From: Glycine soja
Taxonomy: Eukaryota; Streptophyta; Magnoliopsida; Fabales; Fabaceae
NCBI RefSeq assembly: GCF_004193775.1
Contig: NC_041016.1
Span: 36,729,334-36,793,333 of the forward strand
Direction of reading: 5' to 3'
Length of the DNA stretch: 64,000 nucleotides
The translations under genes and the position numbers were made by a program. The notes beneath the pieces were generated by a model. That model was not told where the DNA came from. It saw only the letters and a program-made list of their open reading frames with translations, and did no database searches. Every line of letters begins with the position of its first letter. Within the stretch, counting starts at the first letter, position 1. Of this stretch, positions 1 through 11,338 are shown piece by piece.

Positions 1-149
1 ACCCTGAGTTTATTTTAATTGTTGTTCTCTATAGAACTTGCATTTTCTGAATACACTTAAGTAAACTCATCAATAGGCATAAACTCAAAAGGCTTATGAT
101 TTGTGTTGTGAAGGTTAATAAGTAAAACACCAAGGGTTTTGGACTCAAC

Positions 150-660
150 ACACCATGCATTACATATTTGAATGATTGAATTAATCTCATGTGTACACTA
201 TTACGATAGACCCTCACCTCCATATATTGTCTCAGTCCTTTTTGTTTTAATGTCTATACTTTTTTCATCGTTGATGACACTTTCAACACCAGTGAACCCC
301 TCATTGTCCCTATAGGCACCTCTATCATCCTCCTCAACACCTCCATTGTTTTTCATAACACCACCACTGCCACTTATAATCCCCAACCGCCACCACATCA
401 TCCTCCTTCTGTCGCCGCCACAACAAGCCTCAAACTCCCTTGCATTGTAATCTTCTTTGTTACTATTCCTCGCTGCAAACTACCACTATCAAAACTCTTT
501 CACATCTTCTCCAAATCAATTCAACATATGACAGCCTTTCAGCTTCGCCCCAACAGTGAACAAACCCCTACATCCAATAACCCAACATGAATTATAGATT
601 ACCATGAATGAATCTGCGTCACAGATCTCTCATCACATTGCAAGATCTGAACCATCGTTT
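150..660. repeat. Copy 1 of a 0.5 kb dispersed direct repeat
   Basis: This block recurs in the same orientation at about 1313-1805, with many substitutions. Both copies contain the phrase TTAATCTCATGTGTACACTA, a long C-rich, T-rich stretch of ACACC and CCACC triplets, and a shared end around CACAGATCTCTCAT and TTGCAAGATC. The short ORFs inside it have no recognisable domain and look like by-products of the biased composition. The family is not recognised; it could be the ends of a non-autonomous DNA element or an old tandem duplication. The sequence between the copies is AT-rich and holds the retroposed unit at 1140-1246. Confidence 0.6.
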
Positions 661-1123
661 CTTTTTACTATCTCAGAATCTAAACAACAAATTTGCAAAC
701 AACATATTGCTTCTTATAAATGACTATATGCCATTAATTTATAACACTTTGATATGCTAGAATATGAACTAAATTATAACAGTTTTTGTTTCATTTTTAC
801 CATCAAAATTTTAATAAAATTCTTCCTTCCCATTCTCTTAATAAAATTCCTCCGTTCTTGCCTCATTTGCTATTTTTTGTTAAATTTTCATATCTATTTA
901 TTTAAATTTTTGAGTAAAAATTATTTTTTAAATAAAAATAATAAGGTTTAGAATCAATTATTTTTTTTAAAACTTTACCTAAAACAAATATTTTTCTATG
1001 GAACAAAAACACAAGTTGTATGAAAAATAAACATATCTTTTCAAGTTTTGTTATTTCTATCAGCCATTTTAATGAATAAATTTATCAAATATTTTAATTT
1101 AATAAGCTAGTTAAATAGTTTTC

Positions 1124-1262
1124 AACTTTTAATTAATAAGTATCGGTAGGGGAATACCCACTTTGAGTGTGCTCATGGTCCCCAACGAAGATTGGCACTA
1201 CTTTAAGTGAGGACTACTTCGTACCAATACTATGGTCAGCAAAAAAAACTTTTAATTAATAA
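1124..1262 (+). mobile_element. Small retroposed structured unit with 16-bp target duplication
   Basis: A 107-bp unit (1140-1246) ends in six A residues. It lies between two identical 16-bp copies of AACTTTTAATTAATAA (1124-1139 and 1247-1262). A long duplication plus an A tail is the hallmark of LINE-mediated retroposition. The unit folds on paper as a three-way junction. P1 pairs 1140-1148 with 1222-1230 (8 of 9 pairs). P2 pairs GGGGA 1149-1153 with TCCCC 1179-1183. P3 pairs CGAAG 1186-1190 with CTTCG 1217-1221. Each arm holds an inner CACT/AGTG stem. I see no Pol III A or B box and no 7SL, 5S or tRNA similarity. It could be an unnamed SINE or a retrocopy of a small RNA. Confidence 0.75.
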
Positions 1263-1312
1263 CTTTTAGTCATAAATGGAGGGTTTCTACGGTGTTCCAC
1301 CTTTGTAAGTGG

Positions 1313-1805
1313 TCCACCATGCTTCACATTTTTAATGGTTGGATTAATCTCATGTGTACACTATTACGGTAGATCTTTACCACCTTATCATGTCTCCATC
1401 GCCTTTTCATTTTACCATTTATACATTTTGTCATTGCCGACAACACTTCTGACATCAGTGAACCCCTTATCGTTGTCGCAAACACCATTGCTGTCCTCCT
1501 TAACACCTCCACCATCTTTCTTAACACCATCACTACCATTGATAATCCCCAAATGCCATCACATCTCCTCTTTTTACCACCACTGCAACAAGCCCCAAAT
1601 TCCCTTGCACCGTAACCTTCTTTGCCACTATGCACGGCCGCAAACTACCTTTCAACCTTCTTCACATCTTCTCCAAAATCGATTCAACATATGAAAACCT
1701 TTCAGCCTTGCCCCAATAGTGAATGAACCCCTACATCCAACAGCCCAACGTGAATCCCACGTCACAGATCTCTCATACATTGCAAGATCAGAACTGACAT
1801 TTCTC
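1313..1805. repeat. Copy 2 of the 0.5 kb dispersed direct repeat
   Basis: It aligns along its length with 150-660. Both copies share the opening CACCATGC, the GTACACTATTACG segment, the run of ACACC triplets and the closing TCACAGATCTCTCAT. Neither copy has an ORF with a recognisable domain. Sequence from 1806 to about 2110 is AT-rich and shows nothing I can identify. Confidence 0.6.
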
Positions 1806-2159
1806 TTTTTTATTCCAAAATTTGAAGTACCAAGATAAACAAAGTTTTGTTAGGAGCAGGGCTTTTATTTTAGAAGTACTTGGATAAAAAGAGTCTAATT
1901 TAATAATTACAAGTTAAAACTTTAAGATACCTCTTCAGAAGCTACCTTTAAAATCATAGATTCTATTTCCAATAGATTTTGGTTTTCACTTTTTTGATAC
2001 AAGATGTTGCTTCAAAACTTTTAAACTGTTTTGTAAAAACCTTTAGATTGAATATTAGAGTTATGCTTTTGTAAAACAAGGTTTTTCAAAATTAAAGACA
2101 AGTACTCAATAGTTAAAATATATGAAAATCATTAAAAAAAAAGGATACAACACACAAAG

Positions 2160-2674
2160 GAATTTCTATTGGTTTACCCAAATATGGGCTATGTCTAGTA
2201 CCTACACATGTAGGCTTTCTCCACAAAGAAGATCATATCATCTACATATTGTAGAAGATTCACTTCCACATCACCTTTCCCACCATGTAACTAGAGACAA
2301 GATTTTTATTGCAAGCTTCTTTCATCACACCACTCAATCCTTTGACCATAATTTTAAAAAGGAATGGAACTAACATATTCCTTTTCCTCAAATCCTTCTG
2401 AATATCAAACTCATCTATAGGACTCCCTTTCCCCAACATTGACATTTTACTCTACTTTAAGCACCCCCTAGTTCACCACACCCATTTATATGAGAAACCC
2501 AACCCTCTTCATCATTCAAAGAAGGAAATTCCAACAGACTGAGTCATAAGACATCTCAGAACAAACTTTAAAATTAAGTATTTCTTCTTTTTCCACCTAA
2601 CCTTATCCACCACCTCATTAGCCACCATCACACTATGTAAGAGAGGTCTCCCCGCCAAGAAAGCACTTTGTATA
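2160..2674 (-). pseudogene. LINE reverse transcriptase, catalytic half
   Basis: This continues the piece at 3993-5104 across the solo LTR. The fused reading is SIQSAFLAGRPLLHSVMVAN, a typical LINE RT block. Downstream are SPIDEFDIQKDLRKRNMLVP near 2380-2430 and, after a frameshift, the catalytic box QYVDDMIFF near 2240. The element stops soon after this box, so the thumb and C-terminal zinc region are missing. The last part resembles the leader found near 27180, so the 3' truncation may reflect another insertion. Confidence 0.75.
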
Positions 2675-3992
2675 TGATAATTGTTGTGCATAATTACATT
2701 TGAATTACATTTAACACAACAATTATCTATTTTTCCTTAATTTTTGTTTAGTTTGGCCTCAATTAGTTAGAATTTAGTGTCTTATATAACTTTAGGCTTA
2801 TAAATAAAATTTTAAGCTTTTTCTTCTAGATTTGTGCCTTTATCAGGGTTATTGGAACACCAAGAGAGGAAGAGGAAGCTATCATTGCAAAGAAGACTTG
2901 CCCAACGAGTCAGTTCATTGTGAGAAGGACACAAGGCGGGTCTAGAATGGAGGAAGAGGGTCCAGATCATCTTCAAAGCTCACCCAGCAAGTGCAACTCG
3001 CCCAATGAGCAAAGCTTTCTCGAAGGGCGAAAATTAATTGCAACTTTTGGAATTCGCAAAGAACTCGCCCCGCGAGTACTATGTTCTCTGGAGTGACAAG
3101 ACAAGGGCCTTAGGCCCACTATAAAGGAGGCATTCCCTTGGGATCAGGCAGAATTAGCTTAAGGCACAATGAAGAGCAGAAATACAAAGCATTCTAGGCT
3201 TCTTCTTTATTTTTCACCATTTTTTCTCCTTCCACTCTTGTATTTCTCCATTTTGTAAGGCCTCTCAAGACAATGAGAGGCTAAATCACCCATTGTTGGG
3301 GGCTTGGTGCACTAAACACTCTAATGTAATTATCTTTTCTATCTATTCAATGTTATTTTCAGTGTTATTGCTTACTTTCTTTTATTATTTTCTTGCTATG
3401 GTTTGCCCATATGCATGTTTATATAGTGTGAGAGTCATTGGGAATTGCTATCACTACTAAGAACTGAGAGTAGCTTCTAATGAGCTTATGTCTAGGGATA
3501 GAATGATGTTTATTACCTTTGTTTTTAATCCTTGTTTAGATCCAAGTCACTTGGCTTAACTTGCGAAGGGATTAGGAGTTAAGCTAATTGATTTAGGCCC
3601 TTCTACTAGAGGAATCTTGATTATGGTATTTTATGGATTAAGGTGACACTTAAATGAGCATTGAGTGGTGAAAAATTATTAATATTACATCAAGAGTGGT
3701 TTAGTAAGGTCAAGCACCCAAGAACTTCACATATTCTACACTTACCTTATTTTTGCTTTCTAAGTGTTTGTGTTTTTGTTTTTGTAGTTATGTCCAATTT
3801 GACTTGTTAATTGATGCTTGCTGATTTTATCAGGATTTTAATTTCTGAACTTTAGTTTCAAAAACCAATTAATCATTTATTTCCATTGCTTAGAATTTGG
3901 TTTGCACAAACGACGTCCCTGTGGACATGACACTCTGTCTTACTGTGTTTTATTATTTGCGGGATTTGGTTCACTTGCCAAACGTATTAACA
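2675..3992 (+). mobile_element. Solo LTR 1 inside the LINE
   Basis: This 1,318-bp unit starts TGATAATTG and ends ATTAACA, giving canonical TG...CA ends. It is flanked by GTATA (2670-2674) and ATATA (3993-3997), a 5-bp target duplication with one mismatch. LINE coding sequence reads straight across when it is removed. It contains motifs such as CCCAACGAG and CGCCCCGCGAG, which recur in related LTRs here, and a segment near 3900 reading CCCTGTGGACATGACACTC. No internal retrotransposon genes remain, so it is a solo LTR left by recombination. Confidence 0.85.
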
Positions 3993-5104
3993 ATATACTA
4001 CCAATGACATCTTCAAAGACCTTTCTCACCCTCCTTGCCAACACCTTAGCTACTACCTTATGCATGCATCCCTTCAAAGAAATAGGTCAGTAATAACCTA
4101 TACCATGTGGCTCACTCAACTTTAGTATCAAAGCTATAAATGAAGAGTTAGAACCTTTTGGGAAAACACCATTTTCATTAAACTCTTCCATAAAGAAAAT
4201 GATGTCCCCTTTCAACAGCCCCTAAAACTCCTTAATAAACTTAAAATTTTAATCATCTGGCCTCGAGCTCTTCAAACTATCACACTCTCAAACCACTTCT
4301 TTTATTTCCAACTCCTCAAACTTTGCAGTCAAGCATTACTAATGATTATATGAGATTTTCTTAAAAGAAACCCCATCTAGAAGTGGTCTTACCTCCCCCT
4401 CAATAAACCTTTGTTGGAAAAATTCTAAAACACCTTTTACTCTTCTAGGCTCTTCCACCCACAAACCATCAGTATGTAACCCTTGGATCATGTCTTTCCT
4501 CCTCCTCCAATTAATAACTAAATGAAAATATTTGGTGTTGCTATCACCCTCCGCTATCCACTTGCATCTTGATTTCTTCCTCAATAATGATTCATGATAT
4601 GATGTCGCTTTCTTCAATTCTTCTTGCAAATCCCTTCTCTAAATATTTGCCTTTGACAACCTTGACTCTTCCTCTTTAATATCCATTTCATTTATTTTCT
4701 TCATAATGTCTTGTGGTCTCCTCTTTAGATCTCCCTCATTTTCCTTACTCCAGCACCCCAATGCTTCTTTTAGGCCTTTTAGTTTTTCCTTCAATACAAA
4801 TGCCGCCCAACCTTGTATATTCATACTAGACCATTCACTTTTCACCACCCTTCTAAAATTCTTCTCTTGATGCCACCAATCCATGACTCTAAACGGCCTT
4901 GGCCCCCAATCATCCACCACAATTTTTAGCAACAATCCATGTCCAAAGTATAGTGAATGCTCATGAGCCATGAAATAAACCAATCCAAAGAAACCAACAC
5001 ATGATCATTTCGACTTTTCACTATTTCATTAGGTCTATACCATGTGACGCTCCTCCCAGCCAATGGTATATTGACCAATTCCTTGTCTTCAATGAATAAA
5101 TTAA
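3993..5104 (-). pseudogene. LINE reverse transcriptase, N-terminal half
   Basis: Minus-strand reading shows the linker before the RT domain, with KKSRCKWIAEGDSNTKYFH near 4500-4580. That is a very conserved plant L1 motif. Further on comes a PISL motif followed by VLARR near 4020-4090, RT block 1-2 sequence. The upstream stretch at 4980-5104 carries LVNIPLAGRSVTWYRPNE, the end of the endonuclease domain. Reading frames change at least three times, so no functional protein is made. The protein family normally copies LINE RNA at a nicked chromosomal target. Confidence 0.8.
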
Positions 5105-5397
5105 GGGTTTACTATCTTCTTTGTCCATAAACTTTTTAAAATTTTTGTTTTTAGTCCTTGAACTATTTTTAACTATTTTTATTCCTTTAACATTGTTTAT
5201 CAACCTTACTTTTTGTCCCTTAACTTTTTGTCCATCCTTACTTTTAGTCCCTTAAAAGGATTAAAAGTAAGGATGCAAAAAAATTCAAGCACTAAAATTA
5301 AGGATGAAAGAAAAGTTCAAGGACTAAAAACAGAAATAAAAAATTCATGCACTAAAAAAAAATTCTAAAAAGTTTAGGGACTAAAAATATATTACCC
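5105..5397. mobile_element. Foldback (inverted-repeat) element, about 293 bp
   Basis: The two halves are long inverted repeats. The left arm opens GGGTTTACTATC and the right arm, read on the other strand, opens GGGTAATATATT. Both then share TAAACTTTTTA and repeated TTTTAGTCC and CTTACTTTTA phrases. The centre is near 5245-5255. It lies inside the LINE endonuclease region, so it inserted after the LINE. It has no ORF. I could not define a convincing target duplication. It resembles MITE-type foldback repeats common in legumes. Confidence 0.7.
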
Positions 5398-7217
5398 ATA
5401 CGTTCACCCTTTCTTTCACTTTTCCTCACAACATAATTAAAATTACCCATTAAACACCATTTTGATACTACTATGTTTCCATCCCTTTAACTCATCCCAT
5501 AATATATTTTTTTTGAAGAATGTTAGAGGATGAATAGACATTTACCAATGTAAGGTTAACACCACTTTCTTTCCAAATCCACTCTCTTTTTTGTGGAAAT
5601 TGTATATATTTTCTTTCTTATGTGATTTTATAAAGTAGAAACTCCACTTTTGTGACCCAATGTTGAATCCAACTCAGCTTGTATGCCAAAGAAGAGAAGG
5701 TGTAAAAAGTTGTTCATGACTCGCTTAGCGAGACAGATTGGCTAAGCGAGGCATCCAGCTCGCTTAGCGGATGAGAAACCCTAGAAAAGGATAAGTCAGA
5801 GATCTGCACGCCCAGTGCGTAGCCAGCCCGCCCAACGAGAATGTTGTCTCTTCTTGCGCTCAGCGCGCCCACTGTCGCTAAGCAGAATTCCACTTACTCT
5901 CGCTCAGCGAGACATGCTCGCTGAGTGAGCCTTCATGTGCTGAGAAGTCCAAGAGCCTTTAAAACACTGAGGTTGGCAGAAATCAAAAGACACAATCGGT
6001 CAAGAGCCACAAGGAGAGTCTAGCTACATGAAAAATAGAGAGAATTAGGGCTGAGAGGCTGGAGAAGACATTCTCCATCATCTTCTTCCATTTTCTTTCA
6101 CCAAAAACATTTTCTTTCTTGTATTTTGAAGCTTTGCTTGTAATGGAAGGCTAGAGCCTCTTTGTTGGGGAGTAACTACTGAAACTCTTGATGTAATGCT
6201 CTTACTATCTATTTAATGTTATTTTCTAGTGTTCTTTGCTTCTATCTATGCTTATTTTACATGCTTGTGGCTTGATCACCCATTTGTATGTGTAGTTAGG
6301 CTTTTTAGTATTGGAAAATGCTTTAAAACCTTAGAATTTGATAGAGCAAGCTAGAAATTTGTATGTCTAGGAATGGAGTGCAGCGATCTAGTATATTTTA
6401 CACTGTATGTTTAGTGCAACTATGTTAGAATGAGTTTATTGAGGAATCAAGAACAAAAGCTTAGAGAGTTAGGCTCATTCATGTGAGGAATCATGGTCTG
6501 AGTATTTTCTCAGTGTAAGAACACTAGGATAACGTTAAATAGAGGAAAAACTCTTTTATACGGCAAGAGAAATTTCAGTAAGAAACTCCCCAACACTTTT
6601 ATCTTGATAGTTGTCACATTTTATAGCTTTGAGTATTTTAGTATTGTCTAAGTAGTTCAATAGTGCCAAAAATTAATCCACCTCTCAATATTTATTTTAT
6701 TTCAAGCTTTAAAAGTGTTTACATACTGAATATGCATAGTCTAGGTGAAACAAATTCCCTGTGGATACGATACTCGGTCTTATTGTTTTATACTACTTGT
6801 GCAAATTGGTACACTTTCCGTACACGTTTAACAGTTACCCATCTTTGATTTTGTCACTTCAAAATCCTCTTTACCCCTCTCCTCACCCCCACCAACATAG
6901 TAAATTGCCTGCATGATTTATAATTGCAAAAAAGAGCCACTCAACTTATAACTACCCCACATCCTACAACAAATTTCTCTAATAATCAACTCTTTTTTTG
7001 TTTCTTTCACACATAATAATTGTAACTTTTCTTTTATTACTACCTCTCTAATAATCCTCCTCTTAACTGCCATCTTGGCCCCCTTATGTTCACATATAAC
7101 ATTCTCATTTATAACCAAACTTGTTCCCATCCCCTTTGCATAATGATAGCTTGTTAACCCCGTTTTGGTCTCTTCCTTTCAAAGCCACAATCTTTTGAAT
7201 CATCTCCTCTTCATCAT
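5398..7217 (-). pseudogene. LINE endonuclease (APE-type), interrupted
   Basis: The minus strand at 7130-6918 reads AVKRRIIREVVIKEKLQLLC followed by VKETKKE. This is the start of the APE-type endonuclease, with the QETK-like metal-binding motif here VKETK. The domain continues at 5600-5398 with ESGVNLTLVNVY and LWDELKGW, after the LTR at 5661-6833. Stops and frameshifts are frequent. The endonuclease normally nicks target DNA to prime reverse transcription. Confidence 0.7.
5661..6833 (+). mobile_element. Solo LTR 2 inside the LINE
   Basis: It starts TGTTGAATCC and ends GTTTAACA. Its 3' part matches solo LTR 1, including a CCTGTGGATACGATACTC phrase, the GGTACACTTTCCG end and a GGCTAGAGCCTC segment. 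LINE endonuclease sequence lies on both sides. No clean target duplication is visible (CCCAA against GTTAC), so the left edge is approximate or the LTR formed by unequal recombination. It contains several palindromes of the form CTCGCT-T-AGCGAG (5720-5732, 5899-5911). Confidence 0.7.
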
Positions 7218-8612
7218 TGATAATTGCTCACAACTTGTTTTTGTGAGCAATTATCTTAGTTTATATAGGATTTTTGTGAATAAATTGCTGCCTTTTTGTG
7301 AATAAAATTATGCAAAATTAATTCAAGAAATAAAAATATTGTTTTAATGCCTTTCTTGTGATTTCCATAAGCTCAAGGGAAATTCAAAGAAAAATAAAAG
7401 AAGAGTTAAAGATCAATTCTCGCCTTATAGAGCTTGAAGTTCACTATAGTGAAACAAGGACCAGAACAACGAATGCATTAAAGAAACTCACCATAACAAG
7501 CTCATATGTCGCCACAACGAGCAACAGGTCCAAGAATCAAGAGCTCAAGGAACAAAGATTGCTTAAATTTTCAATATAGCTAGTCTTTTCTCGTTATAGC
7601 AAAAATATGTGATTTTTTCTACATTGAGAATTACCGTTGCAACTAAAATATGACTAAGTACAAAGCTTAACAAAATCTCTGATACAAGTGGGGAAATTCA
7701 ACTTTAGCAGCTAGAAGAGCGCATTTGGGATGACTTTGGGGATGAAGAACTCTCCAAGGAGCTCCAATGGTGGAATCTTCCATCTCCACCCATTCTTCCT
7801 TGATTTTTCAATATTCCATGGCTTATAAAAGCTAAATTCCATTGTTGTTGGATTAAGATGTAATAGAAGTTCAAAATCATGTGATTTCCTTGTAATTTCA
7901 TACCTATTCTCAACTTTAATGCATTCTATTTCTACTTCTTTGCTTCAACCTAAGCCTTGACTTGATCAACCTTGCTTTTAGGAGTCAAGTTGTGTGGAAA
8001 CATGTTTGATTCTAGATCTGGATTAGAAATGTGTTGGATCCTAACTTTAGGGATGAAATTAAGGTTTTACATTGTTAAGATTCCTAGCTCTTCATCTAAT
8101 TTCTAAGTTAGGTTACCAAAGGGATTAAGAACCAAAGCTAAAAGTTAAGGATCACTTACTTAAGGACTTGAGATTTGATTAGCTTTGATGAATTTTGTTT
8201 GTGTTAAGATTGGGAGTAGGATGAGATTGTGATCACATATGATCAATCTTCTATGATACTCCTAATCCGCAACATAAATTTGTCTGTGAAAACCATTAAA
8301 CATTATTTTTTCGCTACAAAAAATTGACAACTTGTTGCAGCGAATTTGCTTTTATGTGATTTTTACTAGATTAAAGTTGTTCTCATTGCAGCTAAAATCA
8401 CCATTTTTCCAATTCTGCAACTTTTTTGTTGTAGCAAATTCCTCCTTTACCACAACGAGTTTTCCTCTTTAGTTCCTCATTTCTTTTACTTTAGAGAGCA
8501 TTACTTGTTAATTCTTTAGACATTACATAAGTCTTTGTGGATACGATAGTTAAATACTTATTATTTCTTTACTGCATAGACTAGCTGCACTTGTCTAGAT
8601 TGTGAGTCAATA
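7218..8612 (+). mobile_element. Solo LTR 3 inside the LINE
   Basis: It starts TGATAATTGC, like solo LTR 1, and ends GAGTCAATA. The flanks are ATCAT (7213-7217) and ATCAC (8613-8617), a 5-bp duplication with one difference. With it removed the LINE reads GVTFSGDDEEEMIQK on the minus strand, which confirms the insertion site. It includes a GTGGATACGATAGTTAAATAC segment near 8539, like LTRs 1 and 2. The short ORFs inside it have no domain. Confidence 0.75.
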
Positions 8613-8949
8613 ATCACCAGAAAAGGTAACACCCATTTTTCCCCAATCGCCACAATTCCTTAGTTTCCTTATGCTCATTGTTAATCAACAATTTCTTGTG
8701 ACATTTCATAATATTTTTGCCACATAAGGAGCTATTAAAAGAATGAATTTTCTGTGTTGTCACTTTTCTAACCTATTGTGCTTTCTTCAATTTCAATCTT
8801 CTATCCTTCCCCGAAATTGTCAACTCAATGTCAGTTACTCTGGCTCTTTATTACTATGTGAAGTATTAATAGCAAGGCAAACAATTGGCTCTAGAAGCCC
8901 AATCTAGATACACATTGTAGGCCTAATGTGTCAATAGGAGAATCAACCA

Positions 8950-10450
8950 AATGATCTGCATAATGCATCCACCTCTCATCAACCTATTCCGTGGTGGGCT
9001 CCTCTGTAGGGAACACAAAAGGGTGTCTAGGAATATTCTAATGAAACCCATATTGGTGTAACACCCTTTCTGGAAAATGAAGGTGCATATCTAGTCCAAG
9101 CTTAATAAGTCCCGAGAACAATGAAATCCTCTCAAAAGGACGATGTATTCGATGCACCTCATATGGAGTCCACTAAACACCATCTATAGTCAACTCATCT
9201 AATAGTTTCCAGTAATCCCTTATTGATACCATATCAAAGGTGCCCAACGAATGACACGTGGAGAGGTCTCATTGTATGTTATGACATGATCCCTCACACC
9301 AATGCTAGGAAAATATTCATAAATCCATCCCTGTTTCAAAAAAACAACAAAGAAAAATATATAGTTAGTACATATCATGATTAATGTAATAACAAAATTA
9401 TAATCAATGTTAATTGCTTGAAGAAGAGTGGCATAACCACCAATTTTCCTTGTGGATTCAAAATAGACATCACCCACATGCTCGTACATATGTGTCAATA
9501 CAGCTACCCCCCATGTATAAGTACTTGCTCATTGAAGGTCATAGAAAAGGCTAAAGAATTTGCCTCCACATAATGTACACTCTAGTTAGCAAATATGGTG
9601 CAACAAACTAGATGCAAAAAATAGGTTGTAGCTTCTTCCATCCACCGCTCTAGATGACACCTCTTGGCATAGAAATCTCGTGACCAACTAAAATGGACAT
9701 ATACATCTCTTGTTTTGTTTGTCTCTTCAACTGCATCCTTTTTTTTCCCACCCTAAGTAACTCCTCTAGCAAGGGACTTGCCACATCCTTTTCCATATGT
9801 TGGAAACTGCAAAAACATCTAATAAAAGGAATATGTAGTAATGATGACACATCATCTAGTGTTATTGTCATCTTTCCCATAGGCAAATGGAACATGTCTG
9901 TCTCCATATGCCACCTCTCAGAAAAAGTAGACAATAGTCCCTTATCTGCTTTCTCATAGTAGTATGTGGTCATGAAAAATAAACAAGACTCCTTGACCAA
10001 CTCCTCTATCTGCTCATGTAGGGCAATTTCCTTCTTTAGCTTTCTCTCGTGTGATACTAACTTTAGCTTAGCATGGTCCTACAAGTATATAATTACCAAA
10101 TAAGTTCTAATAAAATTGAATGTTTGGATAGTTTAATAAATATAAAATAAACTTGGTCAATTAGTAGTTTACTAATCCATCCCATAAGCTCTGAGCCACA
10201 TGAGGTCAGCAATGACGTGCCTTTAGGCCCACCAGGAAAGACATCAATGTGTTTTGGGTCCTATTACTCTAGAGGCTTATCTGCCATCATAGGTTGAACA
10301 GGCTCCACTACTTCACTTCCTACATGTCGCTTACAATTAGACATTGTAGGTCTTACACATTTGTCACCACGTTTGAGACCATGATCGTCACCATCAAAAC
10401 TTGGCCTTTTGTGTGCATGCCATCTAAACATAAATATACAAAATATCAAA
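8950..10450 (-). pseudogene. Plant mobile domain (PMD) protein fragment
   Basis: The minus strand at 9650-10000 carries ADKGLLSTFSERWHMETDMF and then HLPMGKMTITLDDVSSLLH. This is the core of the aminotransferase-like plant mobile domain seen in MAIN, MAIL1 and many transposons. The segment at 9220-9498 adds HMYEHVGD, GGYATLLQ, an intron and GWIYEYFPSIG, the following part of the same domain. The segment at 10264-10449 is a low-complexity N-terminal tail. The order matches the PMD gene inside the MULE at 53862-56000. Stops and frame changes show it is dead. It is probably a remnant of another transposon, whose ends I could not find. Confidence 0.7.
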
Positions 10451-11338
10451 ACATAATTTAAAATAACTTCATGAGTATAGTATGGATTTTGAGTGTTCTA
10501 GTATGGAGACTAAGGAAGTTGGAAGGGAATTAAGACATATTGATAGCATTGGTATTAGTCTTAATTAGGACAATGTATACCTACTTTCCCTTGTCACTTT
10601 CCTTTTCTTTGATACAATTATTTTTTGGGTGATGGAGAAAGTTAGCATATGTTAATACATAATTTTAAAGAAAGTTACATTGATAAGATTGCAAATTATT
10701 AGAAGAAAAAAAAACATATATCACTTTATCACAATAGAAGAAAAATCATTCAAATAATACAACCAAAAACATAGAAGAAAATCAATCTATAAAGTGCATT
10801 CATGAAGTCCCTAACACTTCTAGAACGGGTAATCCATAATTCCTACCCTTCCAAAATGAGTAATCCAGAAGGTTGACAGAAGGGGGTGGGTGTGGCATGA
10901 CAAGGGGAAGGCAACAATAGGGTGTCTTGCAGTAGTGCAAAGGAGGGCAGGGAGTGGGTTAGGGGTGTGGGTGTTAAATCTTTGGCTCTGAAGGGCAATT
11001 TTGTCCACTCATATTATTTTGAGGGGTGTAGGAAGTAAACGCCCAAATTCTCTATTCGTCACCTTCTCATTTTGATGTGCTTAAATTGCCAACGTACACT
11101 TATCTGCTTGTTTTTGTGGCCTACTTCCATTCTCTGGCCCAATTCCATGAACTCCATTATTTAAAATCTTCTCCCCTAATAACTCCCTTCCTTTGAATTA
11201 GAAACATCCAATTTACACTTTTTGACAATAACACTTACACACATAGGCATTTCCTTTTTTATGTACCCATTCCTAGGGTAAGCATGTAACCTAAAATTGA
11301 CCAAAACCAGAGTAATCAAAGAGGAAAAGCTTGGGCGT
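10451..11338. other. Intergenic stretch with no identified gene
   Basis: This region is mostly AT-rich. The segment at 10820-11040 is richer in G on the plus strand, with repeated GGGTG words and an echo between GGGTAATCCATAATTCC and GAGTAATCCAGAAGG. I see no domain, RNA gene or complete element. Confidence 0.4.

Larger units (their letters stand above)
2123..8850 (-). mobile_element. Plant L1-type LINE, inactive, split by later insertions
   Basis: Pieces of one LINE read in order on the minus strand. The region between ORF1 and the endonuclease is at about 8850-8613 and 7217-7130. The endonuclease lies at about 7130-6834 and 5660-5398. The reverse transcriptase lies at 5104-3993 and 2674-2160. 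Frameshifts and stops occur throughout. Three solo LTRs (2675-3992, 5661-6833, 7218-8612) and a foldback element (5105-5397) interrupt it. Removing the first and third LTRs restores continuous LINE similarity at each site, which fixes their boundaries. The 3' end of the LINE is lost near 2123, after the YVDD motif. Confidence 0.8.

Noticed and set aside
1140..1246. Hammerhead ribozyme or tRNA-derived SINE
   Set aside because: The three-way junction lacks the CTGATGA and GAAA core of a hammerhead, and no A box or B box is recognisable.
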